A stretch of 47,855 bases of DNA from Deinococcus malanensis (GTDB taxonomy: Bacteria; Deinococcota; Deinococci; Deinococcales; Deinococcaceae): positions 1 to 47,855 of the forward strand of contig NZ_BMPP01000021.1 in NCBI RefSeq assembly GCF_014647655.1, written 5' to 3'. Under the pieces are notes generated by a model. It did no database searches and had not been told where the DNA came from. It saw only the letters and a list, made by a program, of their open reading frames with translations. Numbering within the stretch: the first letter of the stretch is position 1; each line of letters starts with the position of its first letter. A program made the translations under genes and the position numbers. Of the stretch, positions 1 to 7,945 are shown piece after piece.

Positions 1-98
1 ACCTTGATGGCTTTGAAGGAGAAGCTGACTGGCGCGTGGCAACGTGTCCGGTATGTAGACCTCCCACAACACCTGATGGGTGCAAACCTACGCCGTGA

Positions 99-594
99 TC
101 AATAAGTTGGCGCCAGAACGTGCTTCCCTGTCCGGTCCAGGAAGGTGTTCAGGACGGTCTTGTAGGCCTCGGGCTCTGTGAAATTGGGCAAGTGCCCCAC
201 CCTCGGCAGGAAGGCGGTTTCTGCATCTGGAAGGTGCTGTGCCAGGTAGTGCGCGACGCTGGTCGGGACCGCGCTGTCGGCCCGGGTCTGCGTCACCAGC
301 ACCGGGTGCCGGGCTTGCTCCAGCAGGTCACGGTAATCGGACTCGAAGATGGCCCGCGCCACCACACCCGCCACTTCCGGCCGCACGCCCCGAACCCGCT
401 GTGCAACCTCCTGGAGCGCCAGGGACACCGGCTGGTTGAGCAGCATGCCGGTCAGGGCGTCCTGCCAGCCCTGCCGCCCATCCACCAGGCCGTAGAACCC
501 GTCGACGTCGGCCCGTTCGAAGCCACCCCAGTACGTCTGGTCGTTCAGGTAGCGTGGACTCGCCCCGATGAACACCAGCGCGTCGAACTGGGCT
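99..594 (-). pseudogene. RsbQ-like alpha/beta hydrolase, 5'-truncated
   Basis: This is the C-terminal 60% of an alpha/beta hydrolase resembling RsbQ, the RsbP-partner hydrolase of the Bacillus energy-stress pathway. The segment around PRYLNDQTYWGGFE matches the RsbQ stretch after the nucleophile elbow. The late Asp (TRADSAVP) and His (GHLPNF) of the triad are present. The nucleophile-bearing N-terminal ~100 residues are missing. The frame reads upstream of the first usable start (GTG at 575) through FDALVFIGAS and then runs into an insertion-element end at 595. The missing half does not reappear beyond the element. RsbQ identity comes from recalled family similarity; loss of function is inferred from the missing nucleophile. 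A partner-switch module of the kind RsbQ feeds in Bacillus lies at 21.8-24.3 kb. Confidence 0.7.
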
Positions 595-913
595 TGGCCC
601 GATATTGCGTAGCTGAAGTTAAGCGGCTGTAGCTTGGCGTTCGAACTCCAGTGGCGTCAAGTACCCAAGAGTTGAGTGACGACGCTGGCGGTTATAGAAA
701 ACCTCGATGAATTCGAAGACCGCGTGTCGAGCCACTTCCCGGTTCTCAAAAACGGTGTCGTCCAACAGCTCCCGGGCGGTCCCGGCCAGGTTGCCGCTGG
801 TTCGGGCCAGTCGCACGGCATCCCGTTTGAACTCGGCGGTGTGGATTCTGCGATCAGTCATGATGGTGCCTCCTATCGTGGGGGCTTATCTCCATCGACG
901 CCATATCGGGTCA
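595..913 (-). mobile_element. IS3-family insertion sequence, internally deleted (319 bp)
   Basis: Imperfect 15-bp terminal inverted repeats bound the element: TGGCCCGATATTGCG at 595-609 and the complement of TGACCCGATATGGCG at 899-913, 13 of 15 matching, with TG...CA ends as usual in IS3. The single remaining frame joins the start of OrfA to the end of OrfB, so roughly 900 bp of a typical element have been lost. No target-site duplication is visible in the bases beside 595 and 913. That fits later rearrangement or one-sided deletion. The element abuts the truncated RsbQ-like hydrolase. It cannot encode a working transposase but could be moved in trans. Confidence 0.75.
619..861 (-). pseudogene. 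IS3 transposase, OrfA-OrfB deletion fusion
   Basis: The 80-residue frame starts like an IS3 OrfA helix-turn-helix protein (TAEFKRDAVRLARTSGNL) and, after about residue 33, switches to the extreme C-terminus of the OrfB integrase (FYNRQRRHSTLGYLTP). The RNase-H fold with its DDE catalytic residues is absent, so the product cannot catalyse transposition. The join is in frame, consistent with a clean internal deletion. The start is an ATG at 861 with a GGAGGC ribosome site a few bases upstream. It lies inside the 595-913 element. Confidence 0.8.
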
Positions 914-978
914 CCCTCACGGTCAACGCGAAGGCATAAACTGCATGTGAACCTCAGATGCCGACGGGGAGGGCTGAA

Positions 979-3309
979 GTGAACCACGACCAGACCAGCG
1001 AACACGAGCGGGAGAATGAACGACTGCTGGAACTTGCCCGGTTCGATATTCTCGATACCCTGCCGGAAGCTGCATACGACAATATCGTCTGGCTCGCAGC
1101 CCACACCTTAAATGTGCCAATCGCAGCTATAAACTTCGTCGATGACCAGCGCCAGTGGAGCAAAGCATGTATTGGGACCCTCACCCTCGCAGGGGACCGA
1201 CGGCACTCGTTTTGCGCGCATGTCGTGCATACCCGTGAGACCATGGTCGTTCCCAACACCCGACAGGACCCGCGCTTTCAGCACAACCCCTTCGTGACTG
1301 GCGAGCCCACCATTCAGTTCTACGCAGGTGCGCCTATCATTACTGGTGCCGGTCATGTGATCGGCAGCCTCTGCGCGATTGACCGCAAACCCCGGCTACC
1401 GTTTTCCCAGCAGGAGCGCGAGGTCCTAGAACGATTCGCTGCGCTTGTCGCCAGCGAACTCGAACTGCGCGTCAGCCAGCGTGCAGTGGAGCAGACCCTG
1501 GCATATGCGCAGGCGACCAATGCCAGACTTCAAGCCAGTGAAGCGCAGAACACGGCGTTGCTGTCCGCAATTCCTGACACCCTGATTCACCTGAACAACC
1601 AGGGCCGGGTGCTGAGTCTTCAGGCCGGCGCCCTTTCCCCCACTGTGTTTCGCGGCGCGCAGCACATTCAAGACGTCCTGCCGCCCCAGGAGACGGAAGC
1701 GCTACAACGTGCCATCCATTCATCTCTGCACGAAAATGATGTCCTCTGCCTGGAAATGCTCCTTTCGGGAGACAGTGTGGCTACCGAGTGCGAGGTGCGA
1801 TGTGTGCGCATACAGGATGACGAGGTTCTGGTGATGCTGCGCGACGTCAGTGATCGCAAACGCGTGGAGCGCATGAAAAGTGAGTTCGTGTCCACCGTGA
1901 GCCACGAACTCCGTACGCCGCTCACTTCCATCCGGGGGTCGCTGAGCCTGATCGCAAGTGGAATATTCGGCGAACTCCAGCCGCGCGGACAGAACCTGGT
2001 CGGTATTGCGCTCAGCAGCACCGAACGCCTCGTGCGACTGATCAATGACCTGTTGGACGTCGAAAAACTTGAGTCCGGCAAGCTGGATTTTCACATCAAG
2101 GCCGTGGACCTTGGAAGCCTCACCGAGCAATCCGTGGATGCGAATCGAGGATACGCTCAACAATACGACGTCAACCTTGAGTACCTGAATGACTCGGGTG
2201 ACGTGCGTATTCAGGGTGATCCAGACCGGCTGACTCAGGTCCTGGCGAACCTGATCTCAAACGCCGTGAAGTTCTCCCCCCGTGGAGAAACCGTCACCAT
2301 TGCCCTTGGCCGTCATGCAGACCGGGTACGGGTGAGTGTACGCGACCGGGGTGAAGGCATACCGCAGGAGTTCCGCAGCCGGATCTTCCAACGTTTCGCT
2401 CAGGCGAACGCGGCAGACACCCGTGAGCGAGGCGGCACCGGGCTCGGACTCAGCATCAGCAGGGCCATTGTCGAGCGGCACGGTGGAACCATCGCCTTCA
2501 ACGATCATCCAGAGGGGGGGACGGTGTTCTGGTTCGAGCTTCCTGTGCTTAGCCCTGCTACGCCCACCGCTGGGCCGGGTGCCGTGAGTCGCAGGGTACT
2601 GGTGTGCGAGGATGACCCGAACATTGCCCATGTGCTGCAGCTGACCTTACAAAAGGCAAACATTACGGCTGACCTGACCTATAGCGCCGAGGAGGCCGAG
2701 CAGCGGCTCCTCGAACACACGTATGACGCGCTCCTGGTGGACTTGCTACTTCCCGGTAAGGACGGCATCTCATTTATACGAGAGCTGCGCAGCCGGCCAC
2801 AGACGGCTGACCTGCCGATCGTGGTCTTGAGTGCCGTTGCTGATGAAACGAAAAGTACTCTCTTGGGTGACGCTCTGTATGTGGTGGATTGGCTCAACAA
2901 ACCCCTGGACACGCCAAGGCTGCTTTCCGCCGTGCGTCTGGCCTTGAGGCGGGATGACCATTCAAAGCCACATGTCCTGCATGTCGAAGACGACGCGGAC
3001 CTGCGAGAAGTGGTGGGCCAGGTTCTGGGCGAGCTGACGAGGATCACCCAGGTCGGGAGCGTGGCAGGCGCCCTGACCGAGCTTCAACTCTCTCAGTTTG
3101 ATCTGGTACTTCTGGATCTCGGCCTGCCCGATGGAAATGGACTGGAACTGCTGCCTCACCTGCGTGCTCAGTTCCCTCCCGTGCCGGTGCTGGTGTTTTC
3201 TGCAAGCGAACTCGACCGCCCCAGCGTGGAACGGGTTGCTGCTGCCCTCATGAAGTCACAGACGTCCAACGAGACCCTCGTACAAACCATACAGGCCCTA
3301 ATCAAATAG
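979..3309 (+). CDS. GAF-PAS hybrid histidine kinase with two receiver domains
   Basis: A soluble sensor kinase of 776 residues. Domains in order, counted from GTG 979: a GAF domain (~15-160), a short PAS-like region (~185-290), HisKA with phospho-acceptor His309 in SHELRTPLTSIRG, an HATPase domain with N box (NLISNAVKFSP), G1 (DRGEGIP), F and G2 (GGTGLGLS) boxes, then two receiver domains with Asp588 and Asp713. The start at GTG 979 is chosen because GGGGAGG lies just upstream; ATG 958 adds seven residues without a ribosome site. The kinase core is strikingly like that of the kinase at 12797-15532, and its GAF domain is like that of the diguanylate cyclase at 3594. It has no Hpt partner beside it, so it may share the REC-Hpt protein at 12067 (inference). 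Confidence 0.9.
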   Translation: MNHDQTSEHERENERLLELARFDILDTLPEAAYDNIVWLAAHTLNVPIAAINFVDDQRQWSKACIGTLTLAGDRRHSFCAHVVHTRETMVVPNTRQDPRFQHNPFVTGEPTIQFYAGAPIITGAGHVIGSLCAIDRKPRLPFSQQEREVLERFAALVASELELRVSQRAVEQTLAYAQATNARLQASEAQNTALLSAIPDTLIHLNNQGRVLSLQAGALSPTVFRGAQHIQDVLPPQETEALQRAIHSSLHENDVLCLEMLLSGDSVATECEVRCVRIQDDEVLVMLRDVSDRKRVERMKSEFVSTVSHELRTPLTSIRGSLSLIASGIFGELQPRGQNLVGIALSSTERLVRLINDLLDVEKLESGKLDFHIKAVDLGSLTEQSVDANRGYAQQYDVNLEYLNDSGDVRIQGDPDRLTQVLANLISNAVKFSPRGETVTIALGRHADRVRVSVRDRGEGIPQEFRSRIFQRFAQANAADTRERGGTGLGLSISRAIVERHGGTIAFNDHPEGGTVFWFELPVLSPATPTAGPGAVSRRVLVCEDDPNIAHVLQLTLQKANITADLTYSAEEAEQRLLEHTYDALLVDLLLPGKDGISFIRELRSRPQTADLPIVVLSAVADETKSTLLGDALYVVDWLNKPLDTPRLLSAVRLALRRDDHSKPHVLHVEDDADLREVVGQVLGELTRITQVGSVAGALTELQLSQFDLVLLDLGLPDGNGLELLPHLRAQFPPVPVLVFSASELDRPSVERVAAALMKSQTSNETLVQTIQALIK

Positions 3310-3593
3310 CCATGTGCCTGTGGTTCCCAGTGACTGTTATCTCCGCGCCGAAGCATGGTGGCAAAACCATGTGCTCATAACCTCATCCCATTGTGCTTCA
3401 GGCAAAAAAGGGAGGTGAGCCAGGACCTGCATTCTGCCCCGTAAGTCGAATAGCCCCGCTCAACGAGGATTTCGCGTTTACGCTTCGAAATCGCCTTTCA
3501 AGAATGTCCAGTGCCGAAAGATTTCCTGTTAAAGACTGCCAATTTGGAGGAAAAGAACTCCCTGCCAATATCGTCCCAGGTCCACCAGGACTG

Positions 3594-5141
3594 TCACACT
3601 TTCGTCGGCAGTTGCGCACGCAGGCGCTGGCGGCGTCGTTTGGCTTCATACATGCGCTGATCGGCCTGTCGTTCCAGGTCCGGCAGTTCGGTGCCAGAAA
3701 AGTACCCCGCTTCTGCCTTGACCACGCCAGTACTCGCGCCCAGGGGCAATGCCGTCACCTGACGGGCAGCCAGGGTCGCAATATCGACGTGCTCCATGGT
3801 GTCGTCCTCACTTGTCGGGTCCAACAGCAGTGCGAACTCGTCGCCTCCGTACCGGTAGGCTTGACCAAAGTCCCGGACTTCATGGTGAAGTGCCGTAGCG
3901 AACACCTGAAGGACACGGTCACCTTGCGCATGCCCTTCGACATCATTTACAAGCTTAAAGCCGTCCAGATCAATCAAGGCCAGGGTAAATGACTGCCGTG
4001 AATGTGCCCGCCTCTCAAGATCCTGGTCAAACGCGCGGCGGTTGGCTACACCGGTCAATGGGTCCCGGCGCGCCTGCAGAACGCTGGCTTCCAGCACCGA
4101 GTGCCGGACAAGCGCGGCGCGCACGCTCCGCCCGGCAGCGTCCAGCAATGCCCGGTCACTGGCGCGCCACGCGGCGCGGCGACCTCGGTCAGCGCGAACG
4201 GCAATCAGCAGGTAGTCGATGTTCGCATGCTGACCGAGTGGCACCCACGCGGCTGACTTGAGCCCAGCCTCAACCCCTTCCGGCAGTGCCAGGGGATGCT
4301 GCGGGTAGTCCTCGAGATAAGTGGTGTGCTTCGTGTTTCGTAGGGAACGCGTCACGCCGCCCGCGAGGTCGGGCAGGCGCGCCGCGAATGCCAGCAGGGC
4401 TGGGTTCAGGTCAGGCTGGTGGTGGGCGACCTGAACGGTCATGGTGTCCGCTTCAAAAGCCATCAGTCCGGTCCAGTCCGCGTGAATGGCTGTTCCGATC
4501 AGGCGCGAGACTTCCAGGGTGGCCTCCTGAGGACTCAATGTGGCGTCCAGCAGCCTGTTGATGTCTTCCAGAACCTGGGCGTGCGTCACCAACTGGCGCA
4601 ATTCCTGCAGCTGCTGGCCCTGCATGCTCACCTGGGACTGAAGTGCGCGGTTGTGCAGCCGCAACTCGAGTTCATCCATGACTAACGCTGCGAGATCCTG
4701 GAGGGCCTCCAGGTCCGCCGGCTCAAGGTCAAGGGGCGCATCACCGAACACGCACAGGGAGCCGATACGGTGTCCACTGGGCGTGGTGAGTGGTGCGCCC
4801 GCGTACATCCGGATACTCGGGCTCCCAAGGACCAGCGGATTATCCAGAAAACGCTGATCCTGGCGGGCATCCGCCACCGTGAGGACCTCGTCGCTCAGGA
4901 TGGTCCAGGCACAAAACGAGTGCTCGCGCGGAGCTGTGCTGTCGGTCGTCCCGAAACACGACTTTCCCCATTGCCGATCCTGATCCACAAAATTCAGAAC
5001 GGCTGAAGGCGCTCGCAGAGTCCGGGCTGCCAGTCGGGTGATGCGGTCAAAAGCCTTCTCAGGGGCTGTATCGAGAATGTCGTACCGGGCAAGGTCCAGG
5101 AGCCGGGCGTATTCCTGTTCAGGCTGAGGAGCGCTCGACAT
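3594..5141 (-). CDS. GAF-GGDEF diguanylate cyclase
   Basis: This protein makes cyclic di-GMP from two GTP. An N-terminal GAF domain (~10-160) has the same opening (ARYDILDTAPEKAFDRI) as the neighbouring kinase at 979. A second GAF-like region spans ~190-350, and a C-terminal GGDEF domain follows. The active-site motif is intact (YRYGGDEFALLL, about residue 432). The inhibitory site upstream reads RDFG instead of RxxD, so product inhibition through the I-site is probably lost. The start could be ATG 5141 or ATG 5171. I prefer 5141 because TACATT lies six bases upstream, as expected for a leaderless message, and the domain starts soon after. It is divergent from the gene preceded by a c-di-GMP riboswitch, so product and sensor sit side by side. 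Confidence 0.9.
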   Translation of the reverse strand: MSSAPQPEQEYARLLDLARYDILDTAPEKAFDRITRLAARTLRAPSAVLNFVDQDRQWGKSCFGTTDSTAPREHSFCAWTILSDEVLTVADARQDQRFLDNPLVLGSPSIRMYAGAPLTTPSGHRIGSLCVFGDAPLDLEPADLEALQDLAALVMDELELRLHNRALQSQVSMQGQQLQELRQLVTHAQVLEDINRLLDATLSPQEATLEVSRLIGTAIHADWTGLMAFEADTMTVQVAHHQPDLNPALLAFAARLPDLAGGVTRSLRNTKHTTYLEDYPQHPLALPEGVEAGLKSAAWVPLGQHANIDYLLIAVRADRGRRAAWRASDRALLDAAGRSVRAALVRHSVLEASVLQARRDPLTGVANRRAFDQDLERRAHSRQSFTLALIDLDGFKLVNDVEGHAQGDRVLQVFATALHHEVRDFGQAYRYGGDEFALLLDPTSEDDTMEHVDIATLAARQVTALPLGASTGVVKAEAGYFSGTELPDLERQADQRMYEAKRRRQRLRAQLPTKV

Positions 5142-5444
5142 GCTGGCAATGTAGAGCAGCCTACCTGACATGATTCTTGCGTCAGCGGCGGAAAAGACAG
5201 ACCAACACTTCGGTGGTTGAGCGCGACTGAATTCGAACCCATCGCTCCCTTACCACCGAAATGACCGCCTGAACGCCATATCCTCAGAAGGCACTCAAAG
5301 CTGCCTTCAAACCAGACGTCCGTATCGACCTTACGTGAGAAGCGGCCCGTGAACCAGCGAACTTCACGTTATCCAGGTGTAAGGGGAGCGTCATCAACAC
5401 TTCTCTAATCTGTGCAAGGTGACAAGCCTCCTGGCCTGTCTCTC

Positions 5445-5525
5445 TTAACCGACAACGGCAAAACCACTGTGAGGTGGTGACGCAAAGCTTCCGGGACCCC
5501 AGTGGTCGGCTGAGCTACCGAAAGA
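5445..5525 (+). promoter_or_regulatory. Cyclic di-GMP-I (GEMM) riboswitch, predicted
   Basis: The segment carries the hallmarks of the GEMM-I aptamer. It has GGCAAAACC at 5457-5465, a short hairpin ACCAC/GTGGT (5463-5467 with 5474-5478), the invariant-type GACGCAAAGC at 5479-5488, a second arm closed by GACC/GGTC and AGCT/AGCT pairs, and a closing CTACCGA at 5515-5521. The CGG at 5456-5458 can pair with CCG at 5518-5520. It ends a few bases before the ribosome site GGGAGG (5528-5532) of the gene at GTG 5537. No clear terminator lies between, so translational control is more likely than attenuation (inference). A diguanylate cyclase is the divergent neighbour. Identification is by pattern, not by a covariance model. 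Confidence 0.8.
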
Positions 5526-5536
5526 AGGGAGGCCTT

Positions 5537-7420
5537 GTGGGCATCCGTTACGTATTCAACTCTATGTTGCCTGTCGATGCCCTTCGTGGCCTGTGCCAGC
5601 GGTATCGCCTTAGCAGCCGGGCCACACCGAAGTATAATTGGGAACAACGCCCGGGCAAGGTGTTTCTGTCGGAAGCCCTGTTACTTATGGGCCTGATGCT
5701 GACAGCGTGTACAAGTGCGCCCACCCGCCCAACCGAAGTGACCAGTGCTGTTGGTGCTCAGTGGTCTCAGATGACCGCCTCTGAGCTCACCAGTACGGGA
5801 GCGCCAATGAAAGGGGCAATGTACTGGCCACGGCTGGCAAGGAATCCCTCCTGGTGGGGGGAATACGAACGCGGAGAGCTGACGGACGAACAGGTTCGAG
5901 CTGATCTTCAGCAGATGAAGAGGGAACTGAACATCAATACGGTGCGCGTCTTCCTTTTCTACGACCATGAATACCGCGCCTGGGGACAACTCGGATTTAC
6001 AGATGGAAAGGGCACATTCAATGATGCGCGCTTACAGACAGTCAGCCGCTTTATCGACCTCGCAGGCGCCGAAGGTCTGGACGTCGTCCCCACCCTGTTT
6101 ATGGAGATGGAGACCTTGGAACATGGCGGATTTGACTGGACCACACTGGAGACAAACTACGGTTACCATGAAGCTTACGCCCGCTGGGTGACCCGGATGC
6201 TGGCAGCCAAAGCCAATGTACACGGCGTCAATCTGAAGAACGAGCCGGACGGGTTCGGCGCGTGGGCAGATCCCGAGGTCGCGGGCCGAATCCTGACCTG
6301 GATGGGCCGCTTAAAGCAGGTGATCAAAGACGAGGCGCCGCATCTGGGCGTGTATGTCAACAGTGCCGCGTTCGACAATACCTTCAAGAAGTTCGAAGGT
6401 GCGCCTGTGGGCCACCAGTCGATCTACGACCTGTCTGACGCGCTGTTTTTCAACAGCTACCTGTGGGCAGACAACGGCTTCTGGCCTTATGCTGTCCCCG
6501 CTACCATCTACCGGTATATCAGCGACCATAACATTGCTCGCAAGCCGATGGTTCTCTCGGAACTGGGCTGGCCTTCCTACAATGACGACAGTGGCATGAT
6601 CGTACCTGGCATGCAGTGGGATCTGCCGCTCGGGTTACGGCCCACCACGCCGAGTACGCCCGAAATGCAGAAGCGTGCTGTAGAAGAAAGCGTCTACTGG
6701 GCGGAAAAGTACGGGTTTTCCGGCCTGATTGCGTGGGCGGCCTATGACCACGTTCCGGGAGCATACCGGAACCCTTTCGGGCTGATCGACGGATCAGGCC
6801 GGGCCTCTGCGGCAGCCGCAGTCTTTGCCCAGGCGTTTACGAACCAATATTCCAGCCAGGGAGAAGCTCCGGTGTCGCTGGTCGATGGTCAAGTGACCGA
6901 CGGGAAGATCAATGGCCTGAATGGCACCACTCCCCTGCCGGCTGGCGTGAACCTTGACGCAGGAGGGTCGTACGCCAGTCAGCCTCTACGGTACGCCAAC
7001 CCAGTCTCGCTCGCAGTCAAGTTCCGTCAGCCCAGAACTCCTACCCATGACGGAGTTGCAGTAGGCATTACCTCGGCCGCGACCACTCCCAAGGTGATTC
7101 AGTTGCGCCGGGAGGAGCACACCAAAGTCTGGCGCCTCTTTATCAACAACAGCGAAACCGCACGCTCTCGTCCTGACGCAGGTCTGGGGACCGCGCCTGT
7201 ACACGTACGAATTGAACTGGCAAACCGTGCGGTCACGTTCCAGGTCAATGGCAGCGCCCTGACCCTGTACTCCGTCAAAAATGGAGGGCGCTACAGTCTG
7301 ACTCTGACAGCAGGTGAAGTCACGGCGCAGTGGCGTCTGACTGCGGCGGCCAGTACGGCCGCTGTGGAGCTACTGGAAGCGAGGGCACACGGGACGGCAG
7401 GCACTCGCTACTCTCCCTGA
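5537..7420 (+). CDS. Lipoprotein glycoside hydrolase, GH5-like TIM barrel
   Basis: A predicted exported lipoprotein with a clan-A glycosidase fold. The lipobox LTAC places Cys at about residue 58 from GTG 5537. The leader before it is long, so an internal GTG at 5660 is an alternative start, but only 5537 has a strong ribosome site (AAGGGAGG, five bases upstream). The barrel spans ~80-460. The likely acid/base is Glu236 in NLKNEPDG and the nucleophile Glu343 in VLSELGWPS, both typical positions for GH5/GH39-like enzymes. A beta-rich C-terminal domain (~470-625) may bind carbohydrate. The polysaccharide substrate is unknown. The gene lies directly downstream of the predicted c-di-GMP riboswitch and in an exopolysaccharide neighbourhood, suggesting that it trims or releases the polymer. 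Confidence 0.8.
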   Translation: MGIRYVFNSMLPVDALRGLCQRYRLSSRATPKYNWEQRPGKVFLSEALLLMGLMLTACTSAPTRPTEVTSAVGAQWSQMTASELTSTGAPMKGAMYWPRLARNPSWWGEYERGELTDEQVRADLQQMKRELNINTVRVFLFYDHEYRAWGQLGFTDGKGTFNDARLQTVSRFIDLAGAEGLDVVPTLFMEMETLEHGGFDWTTLETNYGYHEAYARWVTRMLAAKANVHGVNLKNEPDGFGAWADPEVAGRILTWMGRLKQVIKDEAPHLGVYVNSAAFDNTFKKFEGAPVGHQSIYDLSDALFFNSYLWADNGFWPYAVPATIYRYISDHNIARKPMVLSELGWPSYNDDSGMIVPGMQWDLPLGLRPTTPSTPEMQKRAVEESVYWAEKYGFSGLIAWAAYDHVPGAYRNPFGLIDGSGRASAAAAVFAQAFTNQYSSQGEAPVSLVDGQVTDGKINGLNGTTPLPAGVNLDAGGSYASQPLRYANPVSLAVKFRQPRTPTHDGVAVGITSAATTPKVIQLRREEHTKVWRLFINNSETARSRPDAGLGTAPVHVRIELANRAVTFQVNGSALTLYSVKNGGRYSLTLTAGEVTAQWRLTAAASTAAVELLEARAHGTAGTRYSP

Positions 7421-7945
7421 CCCCTGTGCTCGTCTTCGCGGCGCCCAAGCAGCCCTTGGGAAGTAGTGAACCACTGAACTTCAGCATCTGGAATGTTTGT
7501 CCTCCAATTCCGGTTCTGCCGGGAGCGCATACCGGATTTCTCCCATCTCCCCTGCCACTACCGGAGGAAAAGTGCACCTTGACCGCACTGCTGGCGTCAC
7601 GGCGCTGAACACCGGATTGACGATGATCGACGCGGCCTACAAAGCCTGGCATTCGGTTAAACCAGGGAGCGGGAGAAACCATGATCATGGCCTCCCCAAG
7701 TGTTTCATCCGACGATGGATCTTCGTTCGTTGGATGAAAGAGCGGGTTGCAGAATACGCAAGTTGCCCCGTCGTCGGGCGCATCCCTGAAGTTGAACAGG
7801 TTACATATCCTATCTACGTGCATGGCCCGCTGCTGCACCTGACTGGAGACCTGGACCCGGCACGGCCCACAAAACGTGAAGATGCCCGTGCGATCTCAAG
7901 TTTCCGTGAGCGTCACATACACGCTCGTTTTTTTAAAGTGACCGT
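7421..7945 (+). other. Intergenic region, no supported gene
   Basis: This 525-bp stretch separates two plus-strand genes. Open frames on both strands exist, but none shows a recognisable domain, a good ribosome site and biased codon use together. A weak CCCAAG/CTTGGG hairpin shortly after 7420 may help end the upstream transcript. The last ~30 bases before 7946 are T- and A-rich and probably hold the promoter of the acyltransferase gene. Confidence 0.4.

Noticed and set aside
3393..3992. Long plus-strand frame over the 3' end of the diguanylate cyclase
   Set aside because: Most of it is antisense to the GGDEF domain; no ribosome site and no recognisable sequence.
7320..7838. 172-residue minus-strand frame in the same region
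   Set aside because: Overlaps the hydrolase 3' end antisense and shows no recognisable motif.
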